From Paenibacillus sp. FSL R5-0490 (GTDB lineage: Bacteria; Bacillota; Bacilli; Bacillales; Cytobacillaceae), in contig NZ_MRTQ01000031.1 of assembly GCF_001956215.1 (NCBI RefSeq), positions 1-49,461 on the forward strand: a stretch of 49,461 bases of DNA. Direction: 5' to 3'. Both the position numbers and the translations under genes were made by a program. This document shows positions 34,052 to 42,355 of this stretch, in pieces (position 1 is the stretch's first letter; each line of letters starts with the position of its first letter). The notes beneath the pieces were generated by a model. The model saw only the letters and a list, made by a program, of their open reading frames with translations, made no database searches and was not told the DNA's origin.

Positions 34052-35158
34052 ATGAAAATAAACACGATCGAAACATTTAGAGCTGCAGTACCACTGAAAA
34101 AACCATTTAAAACAGCTTTGAGAACAGTTGAGACAGCGGAAACGCTTGTTGTAAAAGTAACATGTGATAACGGGATAGCCGGGTGGGGGGAAGCACCACC
34201 CACTGTGGTGATCACCGGGGACAGCCTATCAAGCATAGAGTCAGCCATTCATCATGTATTAAAGCCAATGCTGATCAATAAGAGTCTTCTAAACTATGAG
34301 GAGATTTTCCAGGGGATTCAGTCCGCTTTAATAGGAAATTCGAGTGCAAAGGCAGCGGTGGATATGGCTTTATACGATTGTCTTGCACAGCAATGCAAAC
34401 TGCCTCTTTACCAATTTTTGGGCGGACATAAGAATGAAGTGGAAACGGATTATACAGTAAGCGTCAATGGCCCTGAGGAAATGGGAGAAGATGCCGTTTC
34501 CTATGTTCAGCAAGGCTTCGATGTTCTTAAGGTAAAGGTAGGCAAGGATGATATTTTAACAGATATAGAGAGAATACGGGAGATCCGCACCCGAGTAGGA
34601 TCGAAAATTAAAATCCGCCTGGATGCCAATCAGGGCTGGAAACCAAAGGATGCTATTTATGCCATCCGGAAAATGGAAGCGCTGGACTTGAACATTGAGC
34701 TTGTCGAACAGCCTGTGAAGGCATGGGATATAGAGGGCCTTAAGCAGGTGACCGATGCGGTTGATACACCGATTATGGCAGACGAAAGTGTCTTTACTCC
34801 GAAGCAGGCATTTGAAGTCATTAAAACGCGAAGTGCTGACCTGATTAATATCAAGCTGATGAAATCAGGGGGCATCTATCAGGCGCAGATCATTAATCAG
34901 CTCGCTGAAGTATGCGGGATGGAATGCATGGTAGGCAGCATGATTGAAACCAAGATCGGCATTACGGCCGCAGCCCATTTTGCAGCCAGCAAAAAGAATA
35001 TAACCCGCTTTGATTTTGACGCCCCATTGATGATGGCAAAAGAAATTGTGGAAGGCGGAATCCGCTATTCCGGCCGCAAAATTACCCTGCCATCTGAACC
35101 TGGCCTTGGCATTAGAAATGTATCATTGGCAGTGAACAAGCAGGAATTGACATCCTGA
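34052..35158 (+). CDS. ykfB: L-Ala-D/L-Glu epimerase YkfB
   Basis: 368-residue enolase-superfamily enzyme that converts L-Ala-D-Glu from murein to L-Ala-L-Glu. Catalytic lysines sit in VLKVKVGKDD (about 160) and INIKLMKSGG (about 268); metal ligands are in RLDANQGW, ELVEQPV and MADESVF. It starts 14 bases after ykfA with GGGTGG upstream, and matches B. subtilis YkfB in length. Confidence 0.94.
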   Translation: MKINTIETFRAAVPLKKPFKTALRTVETAETLVVKVTCDNGIAGWGEAPPTVVITGDSLSSIESAIHHVLKPMLINKSLLNYEEIFQGIQSALIGNSSAKAAVDMALYDCLAQQCKLPLYQFLGGHKNEVETDYTVSVNGPEEMGEDAVSYVQQGFDVLKVKVGKDDILTDIERIREIRTRVGSKIKIRLDANQGWKPKDAIYAIRKMEALDLNIELVEQPVKAWDIEGLKQVTDAVDTPIMADESVFTPKQAFEVIKTRSADLINIKLMKSGGIYQAQIINQLAEVCGMECMVGSMIETKIGITAAAHFAASKKNITRFDFDAPLMMAKEIVEGGIRYSGRKITLPSEPGLGIRNVSLAVNKQELTS

Positions 35159-35183
35159 CAATTTTAAAAAGGAGGAATTCGGT

Positions 35184-36113
35184 TTGGCAACTAAGCAGAA
35201 ATGGCTGGTTTCGGTTCCGGCTGCGACCTTGTGGACAGCAAGTGATTCATCAAGAGAAATGGACACTGAAGCCATTACTAATCCAGTTAATCTGGACGCT
35301 TGGCTTAAAAAGTTAACCTATGAGCCCCGGCTGGAGCTTTGCGACGGGAATCTGGTGCAATCACAAGTACTATACGGAGAAGAAGTGATTGTATTAGAGG
35401 AGAGAGATGGATGGGTACATGTTGTAGTCCCGAGCCAGCCTTCTTCAAAGGACGAGAAAGGATACCCCGGCTGGTTGCCGAAGGCCCAGCTGACTCAGAA
35501 TGAAGATTGGAAGCTTGATAGTGAAAAAGCTGCTGTCATCCAGAACAAAAAAGCAACACTCTATTCGATTGACAGAGAGCCCGAACTACTTCTAAGTTAT
35601 CAAACTGTACTTCCGGTCTTACAAGAAGAAGCGGAGTGGATCCGGGTGCAGACACCTGAAGGAGAAGGATTCTTGAAATCTGCTGACGTAAAGGTCATTG
35701 AATCAATAGGGGCTATACGGAAAGGCAGCGGCAGAGACATCATTGCTGCGGGTGAACAATTTATAGGCCTTCCCTATCTATGGGGCGGCATGAGCAGCTA
35801 TGGATATGACTGTTCAGGGTTCAGCTATTCGATGTGCAAAGCAAATGGAGTGATCATTCCCCGTGATGCCCATGATCAGGCGGAAGCAGGGAAACCGGTC
35901 GAACTGGACGCCATTGAACCCGGGGACCTATTATTCTTTGCTTATGAAGAAGGAAAAGGCAAACTCCATCATGTAGGCATCTATTATGGTGATGGCAAGC
36001 TGCTTCATTCTCCTAATACCGGTAAAAACATCGAAATTATCGACTTGAAAGATACCATCTATGAAAAGGAACTATGTGCAGCTAGACGTTACTGGCAAGA
36101 GACGGGGGAATAA
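35184..36113 (+). CDS. ykfC: Gamma-D-Glu-diamino acid endopeptidase YkfC (NlpC/P60)
   Basis: 309-residue enzyme cutting the D-Glu-meso-DAP bond of free murein peptides carrying N-terminal L-Ala. Two SH3b domains (about 1-170) precede the NlpC/P60 domain with nucleophile Cys in YDCSGFSYSMCK (about residue 212) and His in LHHVGIYYGDG (about 265). No signal peptide, which fits recycling in the cytoplasm. TTG start at 35184 with AAAGGAGG upstream. Confidence 0.94.
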   Translation: MATKQKWLVSVPAATLWTASDSSREMDTEAITNPVNLDAWLKKLTYEPRLELCDGNLVQSQVLYGEEVIVLEERDGWVHVVVPSQPSSKDEKGYPGWLPKAQLTQNEDWKLDSEKAAVIQNKKATLYSIDREPELLLSYQTVLPVLQEEAEWIRVQTPEGEGFLKSADVKVIESIGAIRKGSGRDIIAAGEQFIGLPYLWGGMSSYGYDCSGFSYSMCKANGVIIPRDAHDQAEAGKPVELDAIEPGDLLFFAYEEGKGKLHHVGIYYGDGKLLHSPNTGKNIEIIDLKDTIYEKELCAARRYWQETGE

Positions 36114-36115
36114 AC

Positions 36116-37126
36116 ATGGCAAAAGAAGCACTTTTACAGGTCAACAATCTTAAAAAGCATTTTTCAATGGGAAAAGGACAAACCCTGAAGGCTGTTGATG
36201 ATGTCTCCTTTCATATCAAACAGGGAGAAACATTCGGGATTGTCGGTGAATCCGGCTGCGGAAAATCAACTGCAGGGCGTACCATCATTGGTTTATATAA
36301 CCGTACAGAAGGTGAAGTCCTGTATGACGGGAAAAATGTCCATAACATGACTGAAAAAGAGAGGTTTGCTTTTCACAGGAAGATGCAGATGATTTTTCAG
36401 GATCCGTATGCCTCCTTGAATCCGCGTTCTACCGTACAGGAGATTATTTCCGAGCCCATGGAGGTTCATGGGTTATATCCGAATAAGAAGGAACGGCTTG
36501 AGCGGGTCTATCAGCTCCTGGAGGATGTGGGTCTTAACCGCGATCATGCCAACCGTTATCCGCATGAATTCAGCGGCGGACAGAGGCAAAGAATTGGAAT
36601 TGCCCGTGCTCTTGCGCTGGACCCGGAATTCATTATTGCTGACGAGCCGATCTCAGCACTGGATGTATCGGTACAGGCCCAGGTGGTGAACCTGCTTAAG
36701 GGGCTTCAGAAGAAAAAAGGGCTGACCTACTTATTTATCGCCCATGATCTCTCAATGGTTAAGCATATCAGCGACAGAATCGGCGTTATGTACTTAGGGC
36801 ATCTGGTGGAATTAACCACAAGCGAAAACTTATATAAAAATCCGCTTCACCCCTATACACAGGCCTTGCTGTCGGCGATTCCCATCCCTGACCCTGATGT
36901 CGAGGATAACCGGGAAAGAATCATTTTGGAAGGGGAGCTCCCAAGTCCAATGAATCCGCCAAGCGGCTGTGTATTCCGCACGCGGTGTGCTTATGCGATG
37001 GAGGCTTGTGCTTCCATGAAGCCTGAGTGGCAGGAGATTGAGAAGGATCACTTTGTGGCCTGCCATTTATATAATGAAAAAGTAACTGGCGACCATAACC
37101 GGCCTCAAGTAGCGGCTGCGAAATAA
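36116..37126 (+). CDS. ykfD: Oligopeptide ABC transporter ATPase YkfD
   Basis: 336 residues, OppF type ATPase: Walker A GESGCGKS (about 45), DPYASLNPRSTV, FSGGQRQR (about 155), Walker B FIIADEPISALD, and the C-terminal cysteine motif CVFRTRCAYAMEAC with CH. Two bases after ykfC. It supplies the second ATPase half expected to pair with DppD. Confidence 0.94.
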   Translation: MAKEALLQVNNLKKHFSMGKGQTLKAVDDVSFHIKQGETFGIVGESGCGKSTAGRTIIGLYNRTEGEVLYDGKNVHNMTEKERFAFHRKMQMIFQDPYASLNPRSTVQEIISEPMEVHGLYPNKKERLERVYQLLEDVGLNRDHANRYPHEFSGGQRQRIGIARALALDPEFIIADEPISALDVSVQAQVVNLLKGLQKKKGLTYLFIAHDLSMVKHISDRIGVMYLGHLVELTTSENLYKNPLHPYTQALLSAIPIPDPDVEDNRERIILEGELPSPMNPPSGCVFRTRCAYAMEACASMKPEWQEIEKDHFVACHLYNEKVTGDHNRPQVAAAK

Positions 37127-37127
37127 A

Positions 37128-37913
37128 ATGGACTTTCATACTCTTAAGGCGGAAATTCTTACATTGGCCAGCTGCTGTGAAGGCCGCGTTGCCGTATATA
37201 TCCATACTGAGGATGGTTTCATCGAAAAAGATGCCGATGCCGTTTTCTCTTCAGCCAGCTTAATAAAGGTGCCGATTTTACTTGCGGGACTTTCACAGGC
37301 GGAGAAAGGGCTGCTTCAGCTTGAGGAGGAAGTGGAAGTTACTGCTTCAGCCCGGGTTGGCGGTTCGGGTGTATTGCAAGCCATGGCCAGAGATTTGATG
37401 ATCAAGGTGACAGACCTAATGACACTAATGATCATTGTGTCTGATAATACAGCGACTAATCTTATCATTGAGCTGCTCGGTATAGAGAAAATCAATCAGC
37501 TTTTCAAAAGTCTGGGGTTTGATCATACATCATTAAACAGAAAGATGATGGATTTTGAAGCACTGAAAAACGGCATTGACAACACCACGACTGCCAGGGA
37601 TATGGCGTATGGGCTAAAGGCATTGGCAGAGCAAAAGCTTTTATCAGGGAAGTATACTGAAAAAGCACTGTATATATTGGAAAACCAGCAGTTTAAAAAT
37701 AAACTAGCCAACACGATAGACGAGGAAAAGGTTATGGTTGCCAATAAAACAGGAGAACTTCCCGGCATAGAGCATGATTGCGCCATATTTACCCATAAAG
37801 GAAAAACAGTCTGTGCTGCAGTACTTGTGGACAGGCTCCAAAATCAGGCAGCCGGCAAAGAAGTACTGTCCGCAATCGGCAGCCGCATTAATCAATATAT
37901 GACACATAAATAA
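37128..37913 (+). CDS. Class A beta-lactamase-fold serine hydrolase, no signal peptide
   Basis: 261 residues. All class A active-site elements are visible in order: S-x-x-K as SLIK (about residue 40), SDN (about 104), E-x3-N as EALKN (about 147, equivalent to Glu166/Asn170) and KTG (about 206). There is no N-terminal signal or lipobox (MDFHTLKAEILTLASCCEGR), so the enzyme should be cytoplasmic, unlike true beta-lactamases. It starts 1 base after the ykfD stop and ends the operon, ahead of a terminator. A peptide or amide hydrolase acting on imported murein fragments is a reasonable guess; the substrate is unknown. It is not part of the B. subtilis dpp-ykf operon. Confidence 0.85.
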   Translation: MDFHTLKAEILTLASCCEGRVAVYIHTEDGFIEKDADAVFSSASLIKVPILLAGLSQAEKGLLQLEEEVEVTASARVGGSGVLQAMARDLMIKVTDLMTLMIIVSDNTATNLIIELLGIEKINQLFKSLGFDHTSLNRKMMDFEALKNGIDNTTTARDMAYGLKALAEQKLLSGKYTEKALYILENQQFKNKLANTIDEEKVMVANKTGELPGIEHDCAIFTHKGKTVCAAVLVDRLQNQAAGKEVLSAIGSRINQYMTHK

Positions 37914-37944
37914 GGAACCGCTCACTTAGAACGGTTCCTTGTTT
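37912..37944 (+). terminator. Terminator of the dpp-ykf operon
   Basis: AAGGAACCG (37912-37920) pairs with CGGTTCCTT (37932-37940), followed by GTTT. Confidence 0.8.
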
Positions 37945-37976
37945 ATGTGTGCAGTTTTTGCACCGAGACTGCCATA

Positions 37977-38702
37977 TTATTTATGATGAAAAGGGCATTT
38001 CCCTTCAATTGGCTTAACGTCATCACCGATGAAGTATTGTTTCCACTCACGGTGTTCGGGATCCCCATAGTGGCTGATGTTTGGATGGGTAGGGAGGCCA
38101 TCCCATTTTTCAACACGTTCCCTTACTTTTTCCCTGGACATGACGCCGCCTTTCGTGGTGCCTTCGAGACCTTCAAAAATGCGGCGCGGCTGGAATCCGA
38201 GCACAAGGCTATTGCCCAGATCCCTCGTCTTTCTCTGCTTATATGCAGGTGCATTGCCAAACACAAAGAATGGCTCCTCCGCAAAAGAAAACGCCCATAA
38301 ATGATGGTCCGGATCTGTCGGATAATCCTTCGGCCACGGTTTAGTATCAACCTTATGCAAATACTGAAGGATATTCCAGAAATTTTCTCTATAATGCTCA
38401 AGCGGCTTTTCATCTTTTTCCGGCTCCACAAATACAAATAGGCCATGACGAATAAGCTTTGGTGCGTCAAAGAGCTCGATAAAGGATTCAAGAGCCCCTG
38501 GCAAATTAGACCAGTCTTCCTTTGTAATATAGGCATATCTCAATTCGCCGCGCATTTCGGCAGTCATTCCAAAATAGCACGGGAAGGTTTTATCTGTAAC
38601 TGTATCATGAAATGTTTTATATTCTTGAATAACCCACTCAGGCACAACTTCGGGGTTAGTCATATCTTCTTTTGTTAAAAGAAACTTACTGGCAGTTTTC
38701 AT
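37977..38702 (-). CDS. YqcI/YcgG family protein
   Basis: 241-residue cytoplasmic protein with the family's pattern: FPCYFGMTAEMRGELRYAYI, HLWAFSFAEEPFFVFGNAPAYKQRKTRDLGNSLVLGFQPRRIFE and a C-terminal KCPFHHK. The conserved Cys and His in the last motif suggest a metal or haem site, but no activity is proven. GAGGTG precedes the ATG. Single-gene unit. Confidence 0.85.
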   Translation of the reverse strand: MKTASKFLLTKEDMTNPEVVPEWVIQEYKTFHDTVTDKTFPCYFGMTAEMRGELRYAYITKEDWSNLPGALESFIELFDAPKLIRHGLFVFVEPEKDEKPLEHYRENFWNILQYLHKVDTKPWPKDYPTDPDHHLWAFSFAEEPFFVFGNAPAYKQRKTRDLGNSLVLGFQPRRIFEGLEGTTKGGVMSREKVRERVEKWDGLPTHPNISHYGDPEHREWKQYFIGDDVKPIEGKCPFHHK

Positions 38703-38788
38703 TTTTTCACCTCAGAATATTTTACTTATGAAATATGTACCCCTTAAAAAGTCCTTTGAAACTAGCTGGGTGAAAAAGGAAAAGAAAA

Positions 38789-38816
38789 AGACAGCCTCGA
38801 TGGCTGCCTTACGATT
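38789..38816 (-). terminator. Terminator of the DUF4395 gene
   Basis: Read on the minus strand: GGCAGCC, ATCGA, GGCTGTC, then TTTTTC. Confidence 0.75.
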
Positions 38817-39228
38817 TTCGGTATTTATATTGGTTAAGCTGAAAGCGGATAAAACAGCCGATGCAAAATCCCAGAATGGCAATAAATGCTGAAAGAGCGA
38901 CCATAGCTGTAAAAACATACCCTGCAGCTGTCCATCCCAGCAGAAAGCTGATCAGCCCAAGTGCGAGACAGGCAACGGCAATCACCTGATTAAATTGCTG
39001 CTGCTCCCAGTCTTCGGGAATGTACTCAGAAGGACTTTTTCTAAGAAAATACCTTGCTGTACGCATAATCGGATTGAAACCGAACAATAGGCCCATTGTA
39101 CCTGCAAGCAGGGGAATGGCGAGAATCCAGGCTTCTCCGGTAAACCACGAAGCTAAAACACTTAATACGATTGACCATTGATTGGTTCTTACGAGCGGAC
39201 GGGGAATCGAAACGGGTGTATTTGCCAT
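38809..39228 (-). CDS. DUF4395 integral membrane protein
   Basis: 139 residues with four hydrophobic segments. The family hallmark FGFNPIMRTARYFLRKSPSEYIPEDWEQQQFNQVIAVACLALGL is present, as is the CIGCF motif near the C-terminus (CxxC, about residue 120). Relatives are often found with thioredoxin or rhodanese genes, and the CxxC could be redox active; no such partner is adjacent here. Confidence 0.83.
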   Translation of the reverse strand: MANTPVSIPRPLVRTNQWSIVLSVLASWFTGEAWILAIPLLAGTMGLLFGFNPIMRTARYFLRKSPSEYIPEDWEQQQFNQVIAVACLALGLISFLLGWTAAGYVFTAMVALSAFIAILGFCIGCFIRFQLNQYKYRKS

Positions 39229-39329
39229 CTATTTTCCGACCTTTCTCATTGGTTTTATAGGTATTAATAGTTTACTGAAGTTGTTTGATTTTGTGAAGAG
39301 AAAAAGCCTGGAAAATAAAAAGTACGATT

Positions 39330-39700
39330 CAACTTTGGACAGAGAGAGCAGAAGAAGGAGCGCCAGAGTCAGAACCTGGATCAGCTTCAGACACAGAAAG
39401 GAGAAAAGAGCCAGTTAGAGTCAGAACACGGCCCAACTTCGGACACAGAAAGGAGAAAAGAGCCAGTCAGAGTCAGAACCCGGGTCAGCTTCAGACACAG
39501 AAAGGAGAAAAGAGCCAGTCAGAGTCAGAACCCGGTCCAACTTCGGACACAGAAAGGAGAAAAGAGCGAGTTAGAGTCAGAACCCGGGTCCAACTTCGGA
39601 CACAGAAAGCAGAAAGAGGAGCGCCAGAGTCAGAACCCGGACCAACTATAGACACAGAAAGCAGAAAAGACCAAGCCAAAGTCCGAACCCAGCTTCACCA
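39330..39700. repeat. 52-bp minisatellite, about 7 copies
   Basis: The anchor AGTCAG recurs at 39367, 39419, 39471, 39523, 39575, 39628 and (altered) 39680, i.e. a period of 52 bases with one of 53. Each unit reads roughly AGTCAGAACCCGG, GTCCAACTTCGGAC, ACAGAAAGGAG, AAAAGAGCC; the GTCC-AACTTC-GGAC part is a small hairpin. First and last copies are degenerate. The period is not a multiple of three, so the open frames across it are not genes. The gap 39229-39825 holds nothing else that I can identify. Confidence 0.92.
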
Positions 39701-39825
39701 GCAATAACCCACCGCAAAACACCGGCTTACAAAGAAAAAAGACCCTGGAATGACATCCAAAGCCTCCTTTCGTCAAGCAGGTCGCCGCCCCAGGCGGTAC
39801 CCAGCGAATCCCGCCATAAAAAATC

Positions 39826-40719
39826 CTACGTGCTCAAACGATCCTTTGCTGCTTTTCTAAATGAAAACTGCGGTATGCTGATTCCAATCAGGATCAGCAC
39901 AATCCCGAAAGTCTGTGCTTCTGATATCCTTTCCCCAAGGATCAGCATAGCGGCAGCAACAGCTGCCGGAAGTTCGGCAGAGCCTACAATTGTGGCAAGC
40001 CCTGAATCTAAGTGGGGTGAACCGATTGCAAAGAAGACAATAGGGAAAATAGCGCCAAACAATGCCATCAGCAGTCCGAATTTCCATAGGCCCCCAAGCT
40101 GAATGCCGCCGCTTATTAAGACGGGACCTGAAACAGCTGCAACCAGAAGAAGTCCGCCAAATGTGATGAAGATGCTCCTCTGTATGGTTGGAATTCCTTT
40201 GCCTGCTTTACCGCTTGCAAAAATGAACACGGCAAATGTAACCGCAGATAATAAGCCATAAATCAGGCCATCTGCTTGAATAGCATGTGACCCGGAATTA
40301 ATCAGGTTGCTTGCAAATACCGTTCCTATAATAAGCAGGATCGAAGAAATGATTTTTGCTTTGCTGGGCATCTTTCTTTCATATAATGCTTCAAAAAGAA
40401 TTCCAATCCAGGTGAACTGAAATAAAAGAACAACAGCGATGGAGGCCGGGTTCCGATCAAGGCTCATTCCATACAGAATGCCCGTTAAGCTTAAGGAGGC
40501 ACCGGTCAATAACAAAGCTGCTGCTTGTGTAAGGGTGATTTTCGTTCTTTTGATAAATGGGAAAGAAAGCAATAATAAAAGGAGCCCAATTAAATATTGG
40601 CTTCCGGTCAGTTCGGGAACAGAGTGGCCGGCCTGAAGTCCCAGTTTAACAATGGATGCCAGAACGCCGTAACTGCATGCGCCGAGAAAAATAAAGAATG
40701 AATATTTTAAGTTTGCCAT
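39826..40719 (-). CDS. EamA/DMT family transporter
   Basis: 297-residue ten-helix permease of the drug/metabolite superfamily with two EamA halves (about 5-140 and 150-290): FFIFLGACSYGVLASIVKLG opens the first and LMALFGAIFPIVFFAIGSPHLDSGLATIVGSAELPAAVAAAML the second. Substrate unknown. The start at 40719 is fixed by AAAGGAG; an upstream in-frame extension has no ribosome site. Monocistronic. Confidence 0.87.
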   Translation of the reverse strand: MANLKYSFFIFLGACSYGVLASIVKLGLQAGHSVPELTGSQYLIGLLLLLLSFPFIKRTKITLTQAAALLLTGASLSLTGILYGMSLDRNPASIAVVLLFQFTWIGILFEALYERKMPSKAKIISSILLIIGTVFASNLINSGSHAIQADGLIYGLLSAVTFAVFIFASGKAGKGIPTIQRSIFITFGGLLLVAAVSGPVLISGGIQLGGLWKFGLLMALFGAIFPIVFFAIGSPHLDSGLATIVGSAELPAAVAAAMLILGERISEAQTFGIVLILIGISIPQFSFRKAAKDRLST

Positions 40720-40805
40720 TATGGAGACTCCTTTCCGAAATAAAAATGAAGCAATCAGATAAATCATAACACCTTAGAGTGTCCAAAGGGCAAAAATTTT
40801 TTCAG

Positions 40806-40846
40806 CACAAAAATAAGAGCCAGTGATCATTCTCACTGACTCTCTT
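40806..40846 (-). terminator. Terminator of the dps gene
   Basis: Read on the minus strand: GAGTCAGTGA, GAATGA, TCACTGGCTC, followed by TTATTTTT. Confidence 0.82.
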
Positions 40847-40857
40847 GCCAAAATCGA

Positions 40858-41295
40858 TTATTCTCCTAAGTAGGCTTGCAGCATCCAAATATGCGTATCC
40901 AATTTTTCCATTAACCCGATGGCGAAATCGGCTGTCACTTGATCTTCCCGTTCCTCTGCAAGCTGGGCTAAAGAGATTAATTGTTCCTTAATATGTTTAT
41001 AATCCGAAGCAAGAGCAGCAACCATGTCTTCTGCTTTCTTTTCCCCATTAGATTCTTCAAGAGTCGTAATGCTTAGGAATTCCTTCAAGCTTGCTGCAGG
41101 TAAACCGCCGATTGCAAGCAGGCGTTCCGCTGCCTCATCTACAACTTCCGCCGCTTCATTATATAATTCTTCGAACTTTTCATGAAGGGTAAAGAAAAGA
41201 GGGCCTTTTACAAACCAGTGGTAGCGGTGCAATTTCGTATATAGGACACTCCAGTTAGCTATTTGTACGTTTAATGCATCATATAATTTTTCCAT
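40858..41295 (-). CDS. Dps/MrgA ferritin-like DNA-protection protein
   Basis: 145-residue iron-storing mini-ferritin that shields DNA from peroxide. The ferroxidase ligands are visible in RYHWFVKGPLFFTLHEKFEELYNEAAEVVDEAAER: His about 27/30, Asp/Glu about 42-58. A perfect PerR box lies upstream, so expression should rise with H2O2 or low iron/manganese, as for mrgA. Followed by a terminator. Confidence 0.92.
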   Translation of the reverse strand: MEKLYDALNVQIANWSVLYTKLHRYHWFVKGPLFFTLHEKFEELYNEAAEVVDEAAERLLAIGGLPAASLKEFLSITTLEESNGEKKAEDMVAALASDYKHIKEQLISLAQLAEEREDQVTADFAIGLMEKLDTHIWMLQAYLGE

Positions 41296-41360
41296 CGTAA
41301 TTCCCCCTAAGTAATTTATATACTAATTATAACAAATACTAAATTATAATCAATACTTAT

Positions 41361-41375
41361 TTATAATTATTATAA
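41361..41375. promoter_or_regulatory. PerR box
   Basis: TTATAATTATTATAA is an exact match to the PerR consensus TTATAATNATTATAA, 66 bases before the dps start codon. A/T-rich partial copies flank it. Confidence 0.9.
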
Positions 41376-41461
41376 ATAAAGAACAACAGTATAACCGTTG
41401 CCAATTATGGTAAAGTGATATAGTACGGATTAATAGCAGAGACAGTTAGTGAGGAATATAA

Positions 41462-42343
41462 ATGGAATATGTTTTCTTTATTATTCTCGGAGCGCTTATC
41501 AGTGTGCTCTCGGGGTTTTTTGGGGTAGGCGGGGGATTCATTCTTACTCCAACGCTTATGCTTTTTGGTTTTTCTCCAGTAGAAGCGATCACCACGAGTT
41601 TACTGTTTTCGATTGGGACGTCCCTTTCAGGCATCTCCGCTCATATCAGGCTGAAGAATATAAGGCTTAAGCAGGGGCTGATACTTGGATTAAGCGGAAT
41701 GGCAGCTACTCAGGCCGCCCATCCATTTGTTCTGTTTCTTGAGAATAAAGGCTGGGACACGTGGGCCGTGCCCGTTTTTTATATCATATTGCTGTCTTAT
41801 TTTGCTTTGAGCATGCTGAAAAGAAGGGAAAAATCAGCCAATGCTGTTCACTCTTCTGAACATTCGCCTTCCATTGTGAAGATGGTGCTGATTGGATTTT
41901 TTGCAGGATTTGTTTCTACTACATTAGGGGTGGGCGGCGGTTTTATTATGGTGCCTTTATCGGTCGCCTATTTAGGGATGATGCCGAAAAATGCGGTAGG
42001 GACCAGCTTGTTTGCTGTCATGTTAATCGTATCCGCAGGCTTCCTGTCCTACGTTTCCACTGTCAGCATTGATTATTGGATTGGCCTTTCACTCGTAGGA
42101 GGAGGGCTCATTGGCTCACAGTTTGGTGCGAAACTTACCTCCTATTTTGAGAACGAAGAGATTACTTATATGCTTGGTGCCTTATATATGGCGACAGTCG
42201 CCAGTGTGATTCTGAAATTAATACATTTGAATTATACCGGTTTAGTGCTGATGGCCATTTTTGTCGGCGGATTTCTGGTAAGAAGCCTTGTGAAAATGCA
42301 GAAAGCCAAAGCCCGGACAAAGGCAAAAAGGGAGAGGCCATAA
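41462..42343 (+). CDS. TSUP/TauE-SafE family permease
   Basis: 293-residue membrane protein with eight hydrophobic segments and two copies of the TSUP signature: GFFGVGGGFILTPTLMLFG (about 18-36) and TTLGVGGGFIMVPLSVAYLG (about 154-173). Family members export or import sulphite, sulphonates or other organic anions; the substrate here is unknown. GTGAGGAATATAA precedes the ATG. Confidence 0.88.
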   Translation: MEYVFFIILGALISVLSGFFGVGGGFILTPTLMLFGFSPVEAITTSLLFSIGTSLSGISAHIRLKNIRLKQGLILGLSGMAATQAAHPFVLFLENKGWDTWAVPVFYIILLSYFALSMLKRREKSANAVHSSEHSPSIVKMVLIGFFAGFVSTTLGVGGGFIMVPLSVAYLGMMPKNAVGTSLFAVMLIVSAGFLSYVSTVSIDYWIGLSLVGGGLIGSQFGAKLTSYFENEEITYMLGALYMATVASVILKLIHLNYTGLVLMAIFVGGFLVRSLVKMQKAKARTKAKRERP

Positions 42344-42355
42344 CGGCTTCTCCTT

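Noticed and set aside
37128..37913. Acquired beta-lactam resistance gene
   Set aside because: No secretion signal, tight linkage to the peptide operon and no mobile element nearby; a metabolic role is more likely.
39491..39679. Open frame in the minisatellite
   Set aside because: The 52-base period shifts frame in each unit, there is no ribosome site, and the peptide is only a by-product of the repeat.
39330..39700. CRISPR array
   Set aside because: The repeats are directly adjacent 52-bp units with no unique spacers, and no cas genes are nearby.
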